64,000 nucleotides of DNA from Mantis religiosa (Eukaryota; Arthropoda; Insecta; Mantodea; Mantidae): contig CM060953.1 in NCBI GenBank assembly GCA_030765055.1, forward strand, positions 187,083,782-187,147,781. The letters are read 5' to 3'. Position 1 is the first letter of the stretch. Each line of letters starts with the position of its first letter. The position numbers were made by a program, and so were the translations under genes. Under the pieces are notes generated by a model. It searched no databases and was not told where the DNA came from. It worked only from the letters and a program-made list of their open reading frames with translations. Below, in pieces: positions 1 to 11,024 of this stretch.

Positions 1-1643
1 TGTATAAGGTGCATTGCTGCACGCTGCCTGAGCAAAGGGTAGCGGGAGCAGTTCGATTGTTACTTATTTGTATATAACAGGCATAGGGATTATTTTTATT
101 ATAACTTTGTACCCTTTGGCTTATAATTCAAGGCATATGAAAGGAAACCACATAGTTTATATTACGTTGCGAAGAGATACATTACGCGATTGTTAAAGTA
201 GGTCATAGATATACACTACCAACGCAGATACAATTCACGGAGCATTACTTTTCTAGATTAGTCTGCGGATATTTATCGGTAGTTCCATATTTGATTGCTT
301 TATCTTTATTTACAATGTAGCTAATTCGAGACAGAACAGTGAATTGGGACCTCAGCTTCATGAAAATATAATTAGATAAATCTGAGCCACAAGCAGTTGC
401 AAAGCTGCATAATTTTCTGCCTCAAAATCTTTATGCATAGATATATAAATGGATTTAAACATGTCATGAATCATAAATTGTTTTAAATATCAGGCAGTTT
501 TTAGGTAGAAGCAATTTAAAATGTATTGCTTAAACCACCAAGAAGCCTTTCTGTTCGTTACCCCTTCTATATGTGATGTAAACAAAATTTGAGTGGGTTT
601 TGGACAAGCATACTTACTGTACAAGAAAGATGAAACAGGAAAAACGGATGTAATTGCTCCAGCTCGGTAGAATACAACTTAATATTTGTAAGACCGTTAA
701 AGATAGTCAAGAAACATTGATCACAACCATAATGAACAAAAGGGACTTCTAATAGTTGTGTGCATATATTCAACTTTCATACATTTTTGTAGGAGAAATA
801 ACCCTGTTCCTATTTAATATGAAATAGACACATGGCCCAGTGTTGTAAACCTAAAGTCTTTGTTTTTTATGTATCAAGGAATGTTGCATTCCTTTCTACT
901 CCCTGAATCATTGCTGGGATATGAAACTGGTCCTATCTTCTGTGTTAGAAAAGCTCATATACTATATTATCCCAGAAATTAAATGTAGAGATATGCACAC
1001 CATACAGCAGGATTTTTATAGATTACACCCATTAGAATGCTACTAACATGCATGCAGTGGTAACTACAAATGTGTAGGCTCATCGGTAAATAATAATGAG
1101 AATCCATTTTGATACATCAATATGAACAGCTTTTAACTTTTAGCAGCAATTTGGTCAGAAAAGGTGCAGTCAGGCATCAGCTTTCTTATTTCACATAAAA
1201 GTGATTTTGCCGCTCACTAGTGAAAGTTTACAAGTTTTATAATTTCATTTTTTAAGGAACTTGAATAATGCTGCTTTAAGTTTGGCAGCAGTTTCATAAA
1301 TGTGCAAAATTTATCCCAAAATCAAAGATGCCAAGATAGAAATGCACCAGCTCCTAAAATTAGCACATGATCAAAAACATTGCACTATAAGTGCCATAAA
1401 TTTGTCAATGTTGATCAATTCCAGAACTGAAAGAGCCCAAAATGGAAACTAACAGTAACTCTACTGTACTCCTATGGATCTTTATACATTTCTTTCTGAA
1501 TTTAGCAAGTCTGGTACTAAATCTTGCCTTTACATTGAAGAGGCTAATATCTATGTGTAAGAGTATAGAACTCTTATGCTATTAAATTTTAAAAACTTTT
1601 TATTGATAATATTTTAAAAAGCAGATACTTCATATAACAAGTA
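1..1643. other. AT-rich background, no gene seen
   Basis: I see no domain, repeat family or splice-framed open frame here. The only frame over 60 codons lies on the minus strand near 567-773, with no recognisable motif and a composition expected of AT-rich non-coding DNA. The stretch may be intron or intergenic; the sequence does not decide. Confidence 0.5.
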
Positions 1644-1775
1644 AGATGAGTCTAGGGTCTGTAGAACTTACTGGATATTCATCTTCTCAGGACAGGGTAG
1701 AAAAACCTTTATCTAGGTAACTCTAACCAAGATTCAAACTTGGGATCTCTTAAATGTGAGGCAGTTATATTACAT
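1644..1775 (-). repeat. SINE family A, degenerate copy
   Basis: On the minus strand this matches the family A body: the segment corresponding to 'agctctatggaccctag', the inner part around 'ttatcctgaga', and a B-box-like 'agtttgaatcttgg'. The tRNA-like A box and the 3' tail are lost, so the copy is truncated and old. It was identified by comparison with the better preserved copies at 38067 and 35992. Confidence 0.7.
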
Positions 1776-4550
1776 GGTGAGCATTTACCTAGTACCATGT
1801 CTTCAGATGCATTAAATGCATTTTTAATAAGTGTAATTGACTGTTTGGAACAGTCCCAGTTAACTCATCCTATCAGACCAAGTAAATCTTTCTACCAGTT
1901 TTTCTTGATCTCTTCCCTGAGTTATACCTCTGTACAGATTATATGGGTTTAACATCCAAAAAAGCTGAATAATTTAGCAAAATGTTGCAGAAGAGCAGTG
2001 CTTAATGTCAACACTAACAAAAGTCAGTAATGATTTTAAGAAAAGGGAACGACTGGATTGGCCAGTTCAGAACTACAAGTTAGAATTAGTCAATAAATAG
2101 CTGGAATTGCCTGACAAGCTTGGGAAACTCCTTCAGCAAACATGTGAAATAACTGGGATATTAGACTTGACAGCAATAAGGAACATCATAAATGCAGTGC
2201 ATGCTCAAGTTTTTGAATGAAGCAAGTATCACCATTTGTTGTTCAGATCATGAAACGTGAAACATCCTCCATCTTGGATGTTTACCTTTGATATTGTGCT
2301 TGTTGGTTATAGTATAAAGAATTGACAGAAATTTCTGAAGTAATAAGTTTGACCTGGAAGTATATTGTAGTAACAAGTTTATCCATAAAGGCAATTAAAA
2401 GTATCGGTTCAACCAATACTCTTAACACGATTCATCTCTCTATAATATTTGGCTTCATGAAGTAAATAAACACCTTCCAAAGAGGAGAATCAAATTAGGA
2501 GGGTTTGCATTGGAACTTGGTTTGTATCACCATCTCAGTTTCTGCACGCAGCAAACTGATCTGTTAAGTATTACTTTGAACATGCACAACCTGATAGGAA
2601 TAACCCTGTGCATTGTAGGAAAAAGTTAGTATTGATCAGTAGTATGGCTTGGAGTTCACAAGGTTTACTTTTATGTATGCATAAAGTATTATTGATAATG
2701 TGTAAAATATACCCACTGTAATGAACTTTTGCTATTTGTAATCAGCAATAGTGCATTGTTATAAGAATACACTATGCAAAAGAAAGGGGAGATATGCACA
2801 TGAATGATACCTGTGGATAGCAGCAAAGGCAATGAAAAATGAAAGTACATAATTAAAACCAGTGGTAACAATTTTCCTCTAGGTTGCACCTAGCCAGAGT
2901 TGGGACCTCCGAGGGCCTGGTCGCTGAGGGCTCGGTAGCTGGCATCATTTCTTAAAAGGAGAAAGTAGGATTTTTAATTTTGTAATTTGCTTCAAGTAAT
3001 TAATTCCTTGTCTAGCATGCAGTTTATTTATAAAATTTGTATTGCTTCACTGTCAGTAACTTCACTTCTTTTACAAAATACAAGAGGCAATTTAATATTT
3101 CAAGAAAGTTTATATCTTAAACAGACTTTTTAAGGCCAGTTGTCGCTTTCTGAGGCCAGTTTTAAAAGCATATAAACATTAAAAAACATTGATTGCTCCT
3201 CTGAATGCAACATACTCCCTTTTGCTTTGCCTGTGCCTTGTTTTCATAGCAGCAAAACAGATGACAGCAGCTGCATATATAAGATTTATAAGATAAAACT
3301 AAACTCTGTTTCTGGAGGCATCTACATATATCCTTAAAATGAAGTTTTGAGTGAGAATAAACAACCATGATGCAAGAAATGTGGCAGTTGCTCTTACTCA
3401 GTGTTTATTGAATTACTCATATCTTGGGCTACGGTATTGCTTCTTGAAGAGTCATCTTCCAAATTTACAGCATATTTCAATGAGATAATTAACAGTGATG
3501 AGACATTGCCGGCTTTCTTGAGCAGAAAGTAAAAAAATGAAAAACATCTATTGCATCAAACCAAACTGGGCCACATCACACCTGCCCAGATTTGTCTAAC
3601 TCCATGTTGTGCGATTTTCACATGCAACTTAGATAAGCCTTTAATTTTACAAGAGGCTGTCGGCATTTAAAATAATCTTATATAAACTGCACCTTGCATT
3701 AGTGAGCATGGTAATCACTGTTTAAAAGATTTCCTGCACCAGAAGTAGATTTAGGACACTTTTCAGCAGCTATTGTCAGTGGGCTTTGGGATAATGATAA
3801 AGCTGTTCATTTTAGAAAAGGATGGTGTGTCATACCATTTGCCTTTTAAATGTGGTTACAGAAGTAAACAAAAGTGATGAATTATAACATACATAGGGAT
3901 TTAACTTATCTTCTTCATTGTGTGTTTAAGAATTTAGGGAAGTACTGTTTGCACAATACAAGAGGAGTAATAGGAGTACGTATAACATGCATAAGTGCAA
4001 AATGGACAAGAAAATGGCTATGTACTGGAAGAAAAGAAAAAAATTAGATACCTTTAGTAAGTAGATTACAGTGTTTTTCAAAGACAGCTGGCTTGTAAGT
4101 ATCCTTGAAGAAGGAATTAAGAAAGGGAAAATGTTGTTATGGAACATGTATGCTTAGATGTTGCAATGAAGTGGGGAAAACAATTGGAAATACTTTAAAT
4201 GTAAATATCAAGAATATGGACAGGCAAAATAAGTAACAGACGTTTCGGGAAGAAGAGGGTAATTGAAAAGTGCTGAAGCTCACTATAAACTAATAAATTG
4301 GCTAAGAAAGTGAGAAGAAAATATATATGAAAAGAGAACACTGGAAATGGTGTGCAAGAGGATGTTCTGGCCAGAAGAAGATACCAGAACATTCACAATA
4401 TTAAGATTTGGAGACAGGATATAGGATTTCATAATGAAAGACTGTCCTTGTACAGAAAACTACAATTGATAGCAGATAAGACAATTGCACATCCAGTATA
4501 TGATGCTAAGTCACATCGGACTATAAAGGAAATGGGTGAAATGTTTATAT
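1776..4550. other. AT-rich background, no gene seen
   Basis: No recognisable coding or repeat family was found. A small GC-richer patch near 2885-2950 looks like a repeat remnant but matches nothing else in the window. Short frames on the minus strand (for example 3926-4147, leucine- and phenylalanine-rich) have no motif. Confidence 0.45.
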
Positions 4551-4710
4551 GAGCTCTAATCCATAGAGCTTAGAGTTACCAAACATTCATCTTTAAGGAT
4601 GAGAGAAAATTCCAGAAAAAATCTTATCTAGGTAACTCACCCTGACATAGATTCAAACTCTGGTCTTTTTGAATGGAGTTGGACATGCTACCACCTGTGC
4701 TACAGAGGCA
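4551..4710 (-). repeat. SINE family A copy
   Basis: The reverse complement runs from a tRNA-like head (A-box region 'tagcacaggtggtagc') through a decayed B box into the shared body that ends at the 'agctctatggattagagctc' zone. The poly(A)-side tail is missing. Divergence from the 38067 copy is marked. Confidence 0.8.
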
Positions 4711-6166
4711 TGCTGCAAACATTGAAGCTCAGTTGGTCTTCTGGCTTTCTTTTCCTTTTTGGATTACTTCCAGAAGATGCTTTGTATTAGTGTGTTTAAG
4801 TATTGATTCCATTGCAGTCTGGCTCATGGTTTAGTGTCCAGATCTTCAACTTCCAGTTGCTTGAAGAAGGCATTCAAAAAGAGGAATCACTTACCCAAAA
4901 CAACAGCAGATCATAAAGGGAAGTTTATTCTTATGTTCTCTATCATGTACTTAGTACAAATAAACTGTTTATCTTGATTTGCTGAGAATAGACCATGACA
5001 TACTCTTTATTCAAAGGAGTTGTAACTGCTGTTATTGTGGTATGCATTAAATTTCATGAGGTAAGAGAGAGCATTTCATCTTTAGCTTTTAACATCTGGT
5101 CATTGGTGTAGCATCCTCTGTTCCCCTTTTACAGACAAAGAAATGTATAATAAAATGTTTCTACAAAGGTTTTTCTTGATTAACATGTACATGGTAGACA
5201 GAAAAAAAGTAGCTTTTCTAAAAGTAGTTCATAGAAGCTAAATGAAAATGGCTGGGAAAGTTGTTGGAATGTAACATCATATTTTTTAAGACTGTAACAT
5301 TCTTTATCTTGCATCTTTTCTAAGGGGGTGTGCTATTTAGTGATAGTTTACATGAGTAATAAGTATACATATTTTATAGTATTCAAGTTGCAAATTAGTG
5401 TTTTCTCAACAGTGTGGCCAAATTTGTAAACAATATACACACTATTGTAAAAAAACTCATTTGTGTTCCTTTTATAGGACGTTCTCTATAAATTCTTCAA
5501 CAAACTGTTTGTACAAGAGTTTATACTTCTACTTCAAGTTGAGATAAACCCTTGTTTAAGTGCTTTTATCACATATTTCCTTCTAGAAGTATACAGCAGG
5601 CTTACAAGTAAGTTGCAGTCAGATCTTTTTAACAGCTGATGACTATATAATAGCTTTTAATTTGTGTTTTTATATGTGCAGGAGGGAGAACAAATAAAAA
5701 AGACTGAGAGAACTATACATATTATAATAATAAAGCTGATAACAGGGGATATCATAGATTTGTTGGTGACGAACACACCCTTAAGTGTTATTGGGTTTTC
5801 CTTGTTTATTGACATTTTGGGATCGTACATTTTTACCACCTTCAGGAAATTGAATCAGAAACCTATAATAGAAAAGAAATTAAACCTAAACGAAGCTCTT
5901 GTGAATCAGAAACATAAGCTTAGACATTTGCAAAGATTGTAACGTAAGTAACTTTACTTTATTCTTGTTTGTCAACTTCTACGGTTTGTCCATGAGATTA
6001 ATGATGAAGGAGAATGCCTGTTTATGCAGATTCAAAGTGTTACAGTCCATCCGTGAGGTGATGGTCCCAGGAGAATGAAGTGAATAACTGAAAAACATTT
6101 AAATTGCTCTATTTTGAGCAACTTCTTTCGCTATAATCTGGCATCAGTATATTCCAAGGTTGGTAT
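4711..6166. other. Exon-like open segments, no gene recognised
   Basis: Three segments on the plus strand look superficially like exons. The first is an ATG-initiated 22-codon hydrophobic frame from 4995 that ends at a GTAAGA donor. The second is a 54-codon open frame after an acceptor-like 'ttccttttatag' near 5480. The third is a 92-codon frame at 5664-5942 that follows a pyrimidine-rich stretch ending in CAG and contains one predicted membrane span. Phases between the segments do not join cleanly, and frames of this length arise by chance in AT-rich DNA. I do not call a gene. Confidence 0.25.
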
Positions 6167-6708
6167 TGGTGGTGTTATCGCAAACAGAGCCACCTCTCTA
6201 GATTCAGATATTGCCGTGTACCTGAATTGTTTACTCACTTTTCATTCCTGCCAGGGACCATGAGCTGATGGATAAGCAGTACATACAGACTTTCACTACA
6301 GACATTATAAAGCATTAAATTATTCTATTGCATTTTATTGTAGATTACAGACTGAATATTCCATGCTAATTGACCCACGAGGCAAAACTTTATTTCTGCA
6401 TCTATCCTTCATGATGAACCATGCTTACTGGTTTGCATGGTGGTGTTATCGCAAACAGAGCCACCTCTCTAGATTCAGATATTGCCGTGTACCTGAATTG
6501 TTTACTCACTTTTCATTCCTGCCAGGGACCATGAGCTGATGGATAAGCAGTACATACAGACTTTCACTACAGACATTATAAAGCATTAAATTATTCTATT
6601 GCATTTTATTGTAGATTACAGACTGAATATTCCATGCTAATTGACCCACGAGGCAAAACTTTATTTCTGCATCTATCCTTCATGATGAACCATGCTTACT
6701 GGTTTGCA
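6167..6708. repeat. Perfect tandem duplication, 2 x 271 bp
   Basis: Positions 6167-6437 and 6438-6708 read identically by eye over the full 271 bp, head to tail, with no spacer. Each unit contains an acceptor-like pyrimidine tract ending in TAG followed by an open stretch. Perfect identity implies a very recent duplication or an assembly artefact. No other copy occurs in the window. Confidence 0.95.
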
Positions 6709-7171
6709 ATCAAATATACATAGTGTGGATTAAAAATGTACCCAATTGCTACAGCAGTAAATGTGCTATCAGAACACTTCTCCCCCGCTGAATTGTTTAT
6801 CTTATTCACATTCTTTGGCTGCTGGATATACATTTCTCATATTGTGTGTAATTCATATTATGAACCGTAGAATATGGACTAGAGATATGTGTACATAACT
6901 AGAAAGTGATGTCCTTTGCAAAGCAAAGCATGTTTATTGTGGCTCCAGGAAATAAACAGTACTACACTAGTAAGTCTTAAGGATTCTTATAAAACTGAAT
7001 TCCCATTTGTTTACATTAATTTTTGTACATTTACTGTGCTGCATTTGTGCATTATAAACTTAATGCATTTACACTTCATCAAAATTGATGATAAGAGTGT
7101 TCAAAACAGTGGAGTGCATTCATAAAATCCATTTACTTAATATCAAATAGGACTAGATTCACACATCCCCT
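6709..7171. other. Background between duplication and LTR element
   Basis: AT-rich sequence with no recognisable feature. It forms the left flank of the LTR retrotransposon; the bases just before the LTR are C-rich. Confidence 0.5.
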
Positions 7172-7763
7172 TGATACCGAAATTATTGTTTGCAGGAGCA
7201 TAGAATAATGATAGACGTAAAAGGAATGTTGATTCTTTGTGAGACCAAGCCCCAAGGCCAGTTTAGTTGGGGAAACTGTTTATAACAATGCCATGAATGA
7301 AAGGAACAGTGACCTTAGAAGGTTTCTAAAGGAATTGTCACTTGACATACATGAATAGGGTATTCTTCGAATCGTTTACAATGGCGACCAAAACAGCCAC
7401 AAAAGGACTTTGTTTGGTTTGGAAAAGGAATTTGGAGAGTGAAAGTGATATATAAAGACACACACGCAGTTGTGGGGGTAGACTCTTCGGCTTGCCGCCG
7501 ATGGAGCCGGGTCACGGCTATGAAACCAGTATAACATTATCCGGCGTGTAGCCGATATAGAGAAGAGTCAGACGTGAAGTCTAGGAGGGTGGTCAACTTG
7601 TTCGGTGTTTCATAATTGTCGGTTCATATATACGGGAGGAACAAACAAAAGTTGTCGAGTTATAAAAAAATTCTGCCGTCAGTCTTCGTGAACAGTGATC
7701 AATTGTGGTAACCCTCGTTCGCCAATCATTAGATATTTGTTCGCCACACATAATTCTGTATCA
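7172..7763 (+). repeat. 5' LTR (592 bp)
   Basis: It starts TGATAC and ends GTATCA, a 6-bp perfect terminal inversion of the TG...CA type. The first 388 bp (7172-7559) are identical to 10039-10426. It lies 3 nt before the primer binding site. A TATA-like TATATAAAG is at 7449-7457, so transcription would start about 7475-7485, inside the conserved part. Confidence 0.9.
7449..7457 (+). promoter_or_regulatory. TATA-like box of 5' LTR
   Basis: TATATAAAG lies in the LTR in the correct orientation for the gag-like frame. The same string occurs at 10316-10324 in the second LTR. The start site is inferred, not seen. Confidence 0.5.
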
Positions 7764-7766
7764 AAC

Positions 7767-7785
7767 TGGCGCGCCAACGTGGAGC
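7767..7785 (+). promoter_or_regulatory. Primer binding site, tRNA-Lys type
   Basis: TGGCGCGCCAACGTGGAGC begins 3 nt after the LTR. It matches the known Lys-1,2-type primer site (TGGCGCCCAACGTGGGGC) apart from one inserted base and one substitution. A related site, TGGCGTTCCAACGTGGAGC, follows the second LTR at 10728-10746. Confidence 0.8.
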
Positions 7786-7799
7786 TCGATAAGAGAAGG

Positions 7800-8005
7800 A
7801 GGTTCGGCCCGATAGGAGAAGGACGTTCGACAACAGGAGGAGGTTCAACCCGAGAAGGAGGTTCAACCCAACAAGGAGTTTCAACCCGACGACGAGGTTC
7901 AACAAGAGAAGCAGATTCAACCTAGAAGGAGGTTCAACCTAGAAGGAGTTTCAACCCGACAGCGAGGTTCAACAGGTGAAGGTGGTTCGACAGGAGGACG
8001 GTCGA
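7800..8005 (+). repeat. 18-bp minisatellite in the retrotransposon leader
   Basis: About ten tandem units built on 'ggttcaacccgagaagga' (17 or 18 bp each, with substitutions) lie between the primer binding site and the gag-like frame. Most units are a multiple of three and keep a Gly/Ser/Thr/Arg-rich frame open to a TAG at 7923, but that frame starts inside the LTR and is probably not translated. The stretch could be a packaging or structural leader. Confidence 0.85.
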
Positions 8006-8188
8006 CCCATCAAGAAATTCGTCAACAGTACGACTGTAAAGAAGAAAGGAGGCCGGCATCGTCATCAGTGACATCATCAGGAGCCAGTAAAAACAATCAA
8101 AGGTACAGAATGTAAAATTATATACTAGACTATGGTGAATTTATTTGAGAAGTGAAAAACAAGATTTTAAGTAAAAATTTGTAGAAAA

Positions 8189-9316
8189 ATGGAAGTTCAA
8201 GAGGTTTATAGTAGCAGTAGGCAGGAAGTCGAAGTAGCAGAGAGTAGTAGAACTGTCCTAAATGATGTAGAAATGGAACAAATTATGTTAGAGGAAATGA
8301 GAAAAATGTTCGAAAGTTTTAGAAAAGAGATGAGGAGTGGCTTTGAAAGTTTAATAAAACAGATGGAGGATAATAATCAAAGTTCAAAAAAGGTAGAAGA
8401 AAAGATAGAAAGTGGTTTTCAGAAGTTAGAGGCAGGACAAATAGAACTAGGAAAGAAGTTAGACAATCAACAACAGTCGTTAGAAAATTTCGGGAACGTT
8501 AGTCAGGAAGTAGTGAACGTAAGAGAAGAAGCTGATCAGGTAACAGAAAATGTAGGAAAAGATGTTAGTGAGGAGACGGAGAACGCTGAAAATGAAGTTT
8601 TGAATGTAGTTAATGAAAGGTCAGATAGTAAAAACAGAAAACCTGGGGAGGAAATAGTACAGAAATTAGACGAAGAAGTAGGAATGGCTAGAGAAAAGTT
8701 AGGAGAAACTAGGAGTAGACTAGAAGTATCACAGAGGGAAAATAGAATACAGACGAAGAATTTGGAGAAAATCACAAATGAAATGAACGAGTTAGCAGTG
8801 GAGATTACGGTGACAAAGGAAACTGAAATTTTGAATCTAGTTAATGAAAGGACAGACAGCGAATACAGAAAACTGAGGGAGGAAATAGGAGAGAACTTAG
8901 GCAAAGAAAGAGAAATGGCTAGAGAAGAATTAGAAGAAACTAGGAGTAGATTGGTAGTATCAGAATGGGAAATTAGAAAACTGACGAGGAATTTGGAGAA
9001 AACCACAAGTGAAATTAGTGAGGTAGCAATAGAGATCACGGTGACAAACGAAACATTGAAAAACATGCAAAATCCAGGGATAAACGAAACAGAAATATTA
9101 AAATATTTCGGGCAAGGGGCACAGTTCCATCAGAATATGTGTAGAAAAGACAGGAAAAAAGATCGATGTCCAATATCTAAGCTAAATGTGGAAAAATCAT
9201 GGGAATGTATAATAAATAAGTCCTTTATACATGGAAAAGTCCGCAAAATTCTCTTGTATTTCGAAGTACGTTGTGGAATGATGAAATTTCTTGTAAATGG
9301 TAGGAACTTAAACTAA
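8189..9316 (+). CDS. Gag-like coiled-coil protein of LTR element
   Basis: This 375-codon intact frame is the longest in the window. An in-frame stop lies just upstream of the ATG. Residues 1-125 are charged and helical, with heptad-like spacing typical of a coiled coil. Residues 136-212 and 213-289 are two tandem 77-residue repeats, each opening with a LN-V-NER-DS motif and ending EIT-VT-ET, rich in Glu, Lys and Arg. The C-terminal 85 residues are basic and contain cysteines, but no CCHC zinc knuckle is visible. Its position between primer binding site and second LTR supports a structural Gag role; sequence recognition alone does not. No pol follows, and the 720 bp downstream are non-coding. 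The intact frame suggests either recent insertion or retained function. Confidence 0.7.
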   Translation: MEVQEVYSSSRQEVEVAESSRTVLNDVEMEQIMLEEMRKMFESFRKEMRSGFESLIKQMEDNNQSSKKVEEKIESGFQKLEAGQIELGKKLDNQQQSLENFGNVSQEVVNVREEADQVTENVGKDVSEETENAENEVLNVVNERSDSKNRKPGEEIVQKLDEEVGMAREKLGETRSRLEVSQRENRIQTKNLEKITNEMNELAVEITVTKETEILNLVNERTDSEYRKLREEIGENLGKEREMAREELEETRSRLVVSEWEIRKLTRNLEKTTSEISEVAIEITVTNETLKNMQNPGINETEILKYFGQGAQFHQNMCRKDRKKDRCPISKLNVEKSWECIINKSFIHGKVRKILLYFEVRCGMMKFLVNGRNLN

Positions 9317-10038
9317 AGTATAACAACAAAATTGTAAAATTAGAAGGGAAACAAACTTGTAAATTGTATAGGTTAAGTATAATCAGTGTAGTGTAAAATG
9401 TATAGGCTAAGTGTAAACAGTGTTGTGACAGTGCAGTGAAACTTAAAACTAAACAAGTGAAAAAAATATAGTAATGAAAATCAGAACACTTAAAGACTCT
9501 TGAAAATAATATTTATATAGAATCATAAAGAAGTATTCGGAAATGTATGAAGAAAAAAATAACCAGTTAAAAAAAATATCAGAACAATGAAAGACTTTTG
9601 AAAAGAATATTTATATAGAATCAAGAAGAAGAACTCAGAAATGTTGTATACAAATATAATCTTATGAATGTACCATTGATTTAAACATAAGAGTGTATAT
9701 TTAGGAATTGTTTCAAGTGTAACAACAATATGAATGAATTTTAAGTAGATCAGATAAAAAAAAAAAAAAAAAAGATGAGGTAGATTAAAATATTTTCCGA
9801 GTAATATTTAAAAAGTTGAAAATTGCAGAACAGAATGTTAGTAAATTTTAATGAAATGTTGTTCTATAACCATGTGAATAATTTTAGGAAATGTCATGTA
9901 AAAAAATTAATGTTGTTAAAAGAAATTGTAAAACGAATTGGAAGTTGCTGACAAAGATCTAATATTTTGCGTTATATTCGGGCAAGACATATATATTATT
10001 TCATTATGGGATAATAAAATAATATCTATGGGGGCATT
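9317..10038 (+). repeat. Non-coding 3' part of LTR element with tandem repeats
   Basis: Two local duplications are visible. A 35-bp unit (9358-9392 and 9393-9427) is built on 'gtataggctaagt'. A unit of about 100 bp starts near 9480 and near 9580, sharing 'atatttatatagaatca'. A run of 17 or so A residues follows near 9757-9773. No pol-like frame exists. The end, around 10029-10036, is G-rich and could be the polypurine tract. Confidence 0.7.
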
Positions 10039-10724
10039 TGATACCGAAATTATTGTTTGCAGGAGCATAGAATAATGATAGACGTAAAAGGAATGTTGAT
10101 TCTTTGTGAGACCAAGCCCCAAGGCCAGTTTAGTTGGGGAAACTGTTTATAACAATGCCATGAATGAAAGGAACAGTGACCTTAGAAGGTTTCTAAAGGA
10201 ATTGTCACTTGACATACATGAATAGGGTATTCTTCGAATCGTTTACAATGGCGACCAAAACAGCCACAAAAGGACTTTGTTTGGTTTGGAAAAGGAATTT
10301 GGAGAGTGAAAGTGATATATAAAGACACACACGCAGTTGTGGGGGTAGACTCTTCGGCTTGCCGCCGATGGAGCCGGGTCACGGCTATGAAACCAGTATA
10401 ACATTATCCGGCGTGTAGCCGATATAAAGGAGAGTCAGACGTGAAGCCTAGGAGAGCGGTCAACTTGTTCGGTCTTGAATATTTGTCAGGTCATCAAAAA
10501 TTATCGAGAAATATAGTTAGCATTCAGTCACTATAAACCGTGATTGGTAACCCTCGGTCGGCAGCTTCCATTTCGAGGTTTGAAATAAGAAGCAGTGAAT
10601 AAATAATTTGGAAACGGGCATTCCAGTGTTGTAAATTTCCTTCTCACACACATCCACGCATACCCTGAGAGAAACCTCATTGCTCGCCGACTTCTGTGTT
10701 CGCCATTATATTATATTTGCATCA
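10039..10724 (+). repeat. Second LTR with divergent 3' part (686 bp)
   Basis: The first 388 bp equal those of the left LTR. From 10427 the sequence departs, with only short patches shared (the stretch around 'gtcagacgtgaag'), and is about 94 bp longer. It ends GCATCA, complementary to the TGATAC start at five of six positions. It contains an AATAAA at 10598-10603. It is followed by a primer binding site, which a normal 3' LTR would lack. Confidence 0.85.
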
Positions 10725-10930
10725 AATTGGCGTTCCAACGTGGAGCTTGTGTACACCCATAAACATTTTAGTTACACCCTCTACCCTCAGCTGGTCGGCC
10801 AACTGATTTCCTCGTTAGGTAACCTTCCCACTTACCACATTGCCTGACCTGCTGCTCTTCTCATTGGTCAGTTCAATGGTATCTTTTACTGGTAAACAGT
10901 ACTCTGTTGTTAATATGATATAATATTTGT

Positions 10931-11024
10931 ATAAACCGCACTAAGCGGCTAGGTGCTGGGCAACAAACACTCCGCCCAGGTAAACCTGGACGACTTGTAT
11001 CTTCTGCTGGTCTGCTGTTGAAAC
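10931..11024 (+). repeat. 94-bp GC-rich module, copy 1
   Basis: This segment is about 88% identical to the reverse complement of 54692-54785. It contains a short hairpin (ccgc-actaa-gcgg) and an inverted CCAGGT-aa-ACCTGG. Flanks are unrelated between the copies. The element type is unknown; it could be a conserved core of a SINE or part of an LTR. Confidence 0.75.

Larger units (their letters stand above)
7172..10749 (+). mobile_element. Non-autonomous LTR retrotransposon with chimeric right LTR
   Basis: Order of parts: 5' LTR (7172-7763), tRNA-Lys-type primer binding site (7767-7785), a leader with an 18-bp minisatellite, a gag-like frame (8189-9316), a non-coding repeat-rich tail, a purine-rich patch, and a second LTR (10039-10724). 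The second LTR is unusually followed by another primer binding site (10728-10746). No protease, reverse transcriptase, RNase H or integrase is present, so the element would need enzymes in trans. The PBS and LTR form suggest a Gypsy-like relative, but without pol this stays an inference. The sequence after the second PBS is unrelated to the leader, so a second internal region was truncated at once. Confidence 0.85.

Noticed and set aside
4995..5942. A possible small multi-exon membrane-protein gene
   Set aside because: Splice-like sites are present, but phases do not join into one frame, no segment resembles a known family, and frames of this size are expected in AT-rich DNA.
7315..7515. Identical 66-codon minus-strand frames here and at 10182-10382
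   Set aside because: They are antisense frames across the duplicated LTR part; the identity reflects the LTR, not a conserved protein.
8536..9066. A 176-codon minus-strand frame, Ser/Leu/Phe-rich
   Set aside because: It is the shadow of the gag-like coiled-coil frame on the plus strand, whose Glu/Lys/Arg/Asn codons read as Ser/Phe/Leu in reverse.
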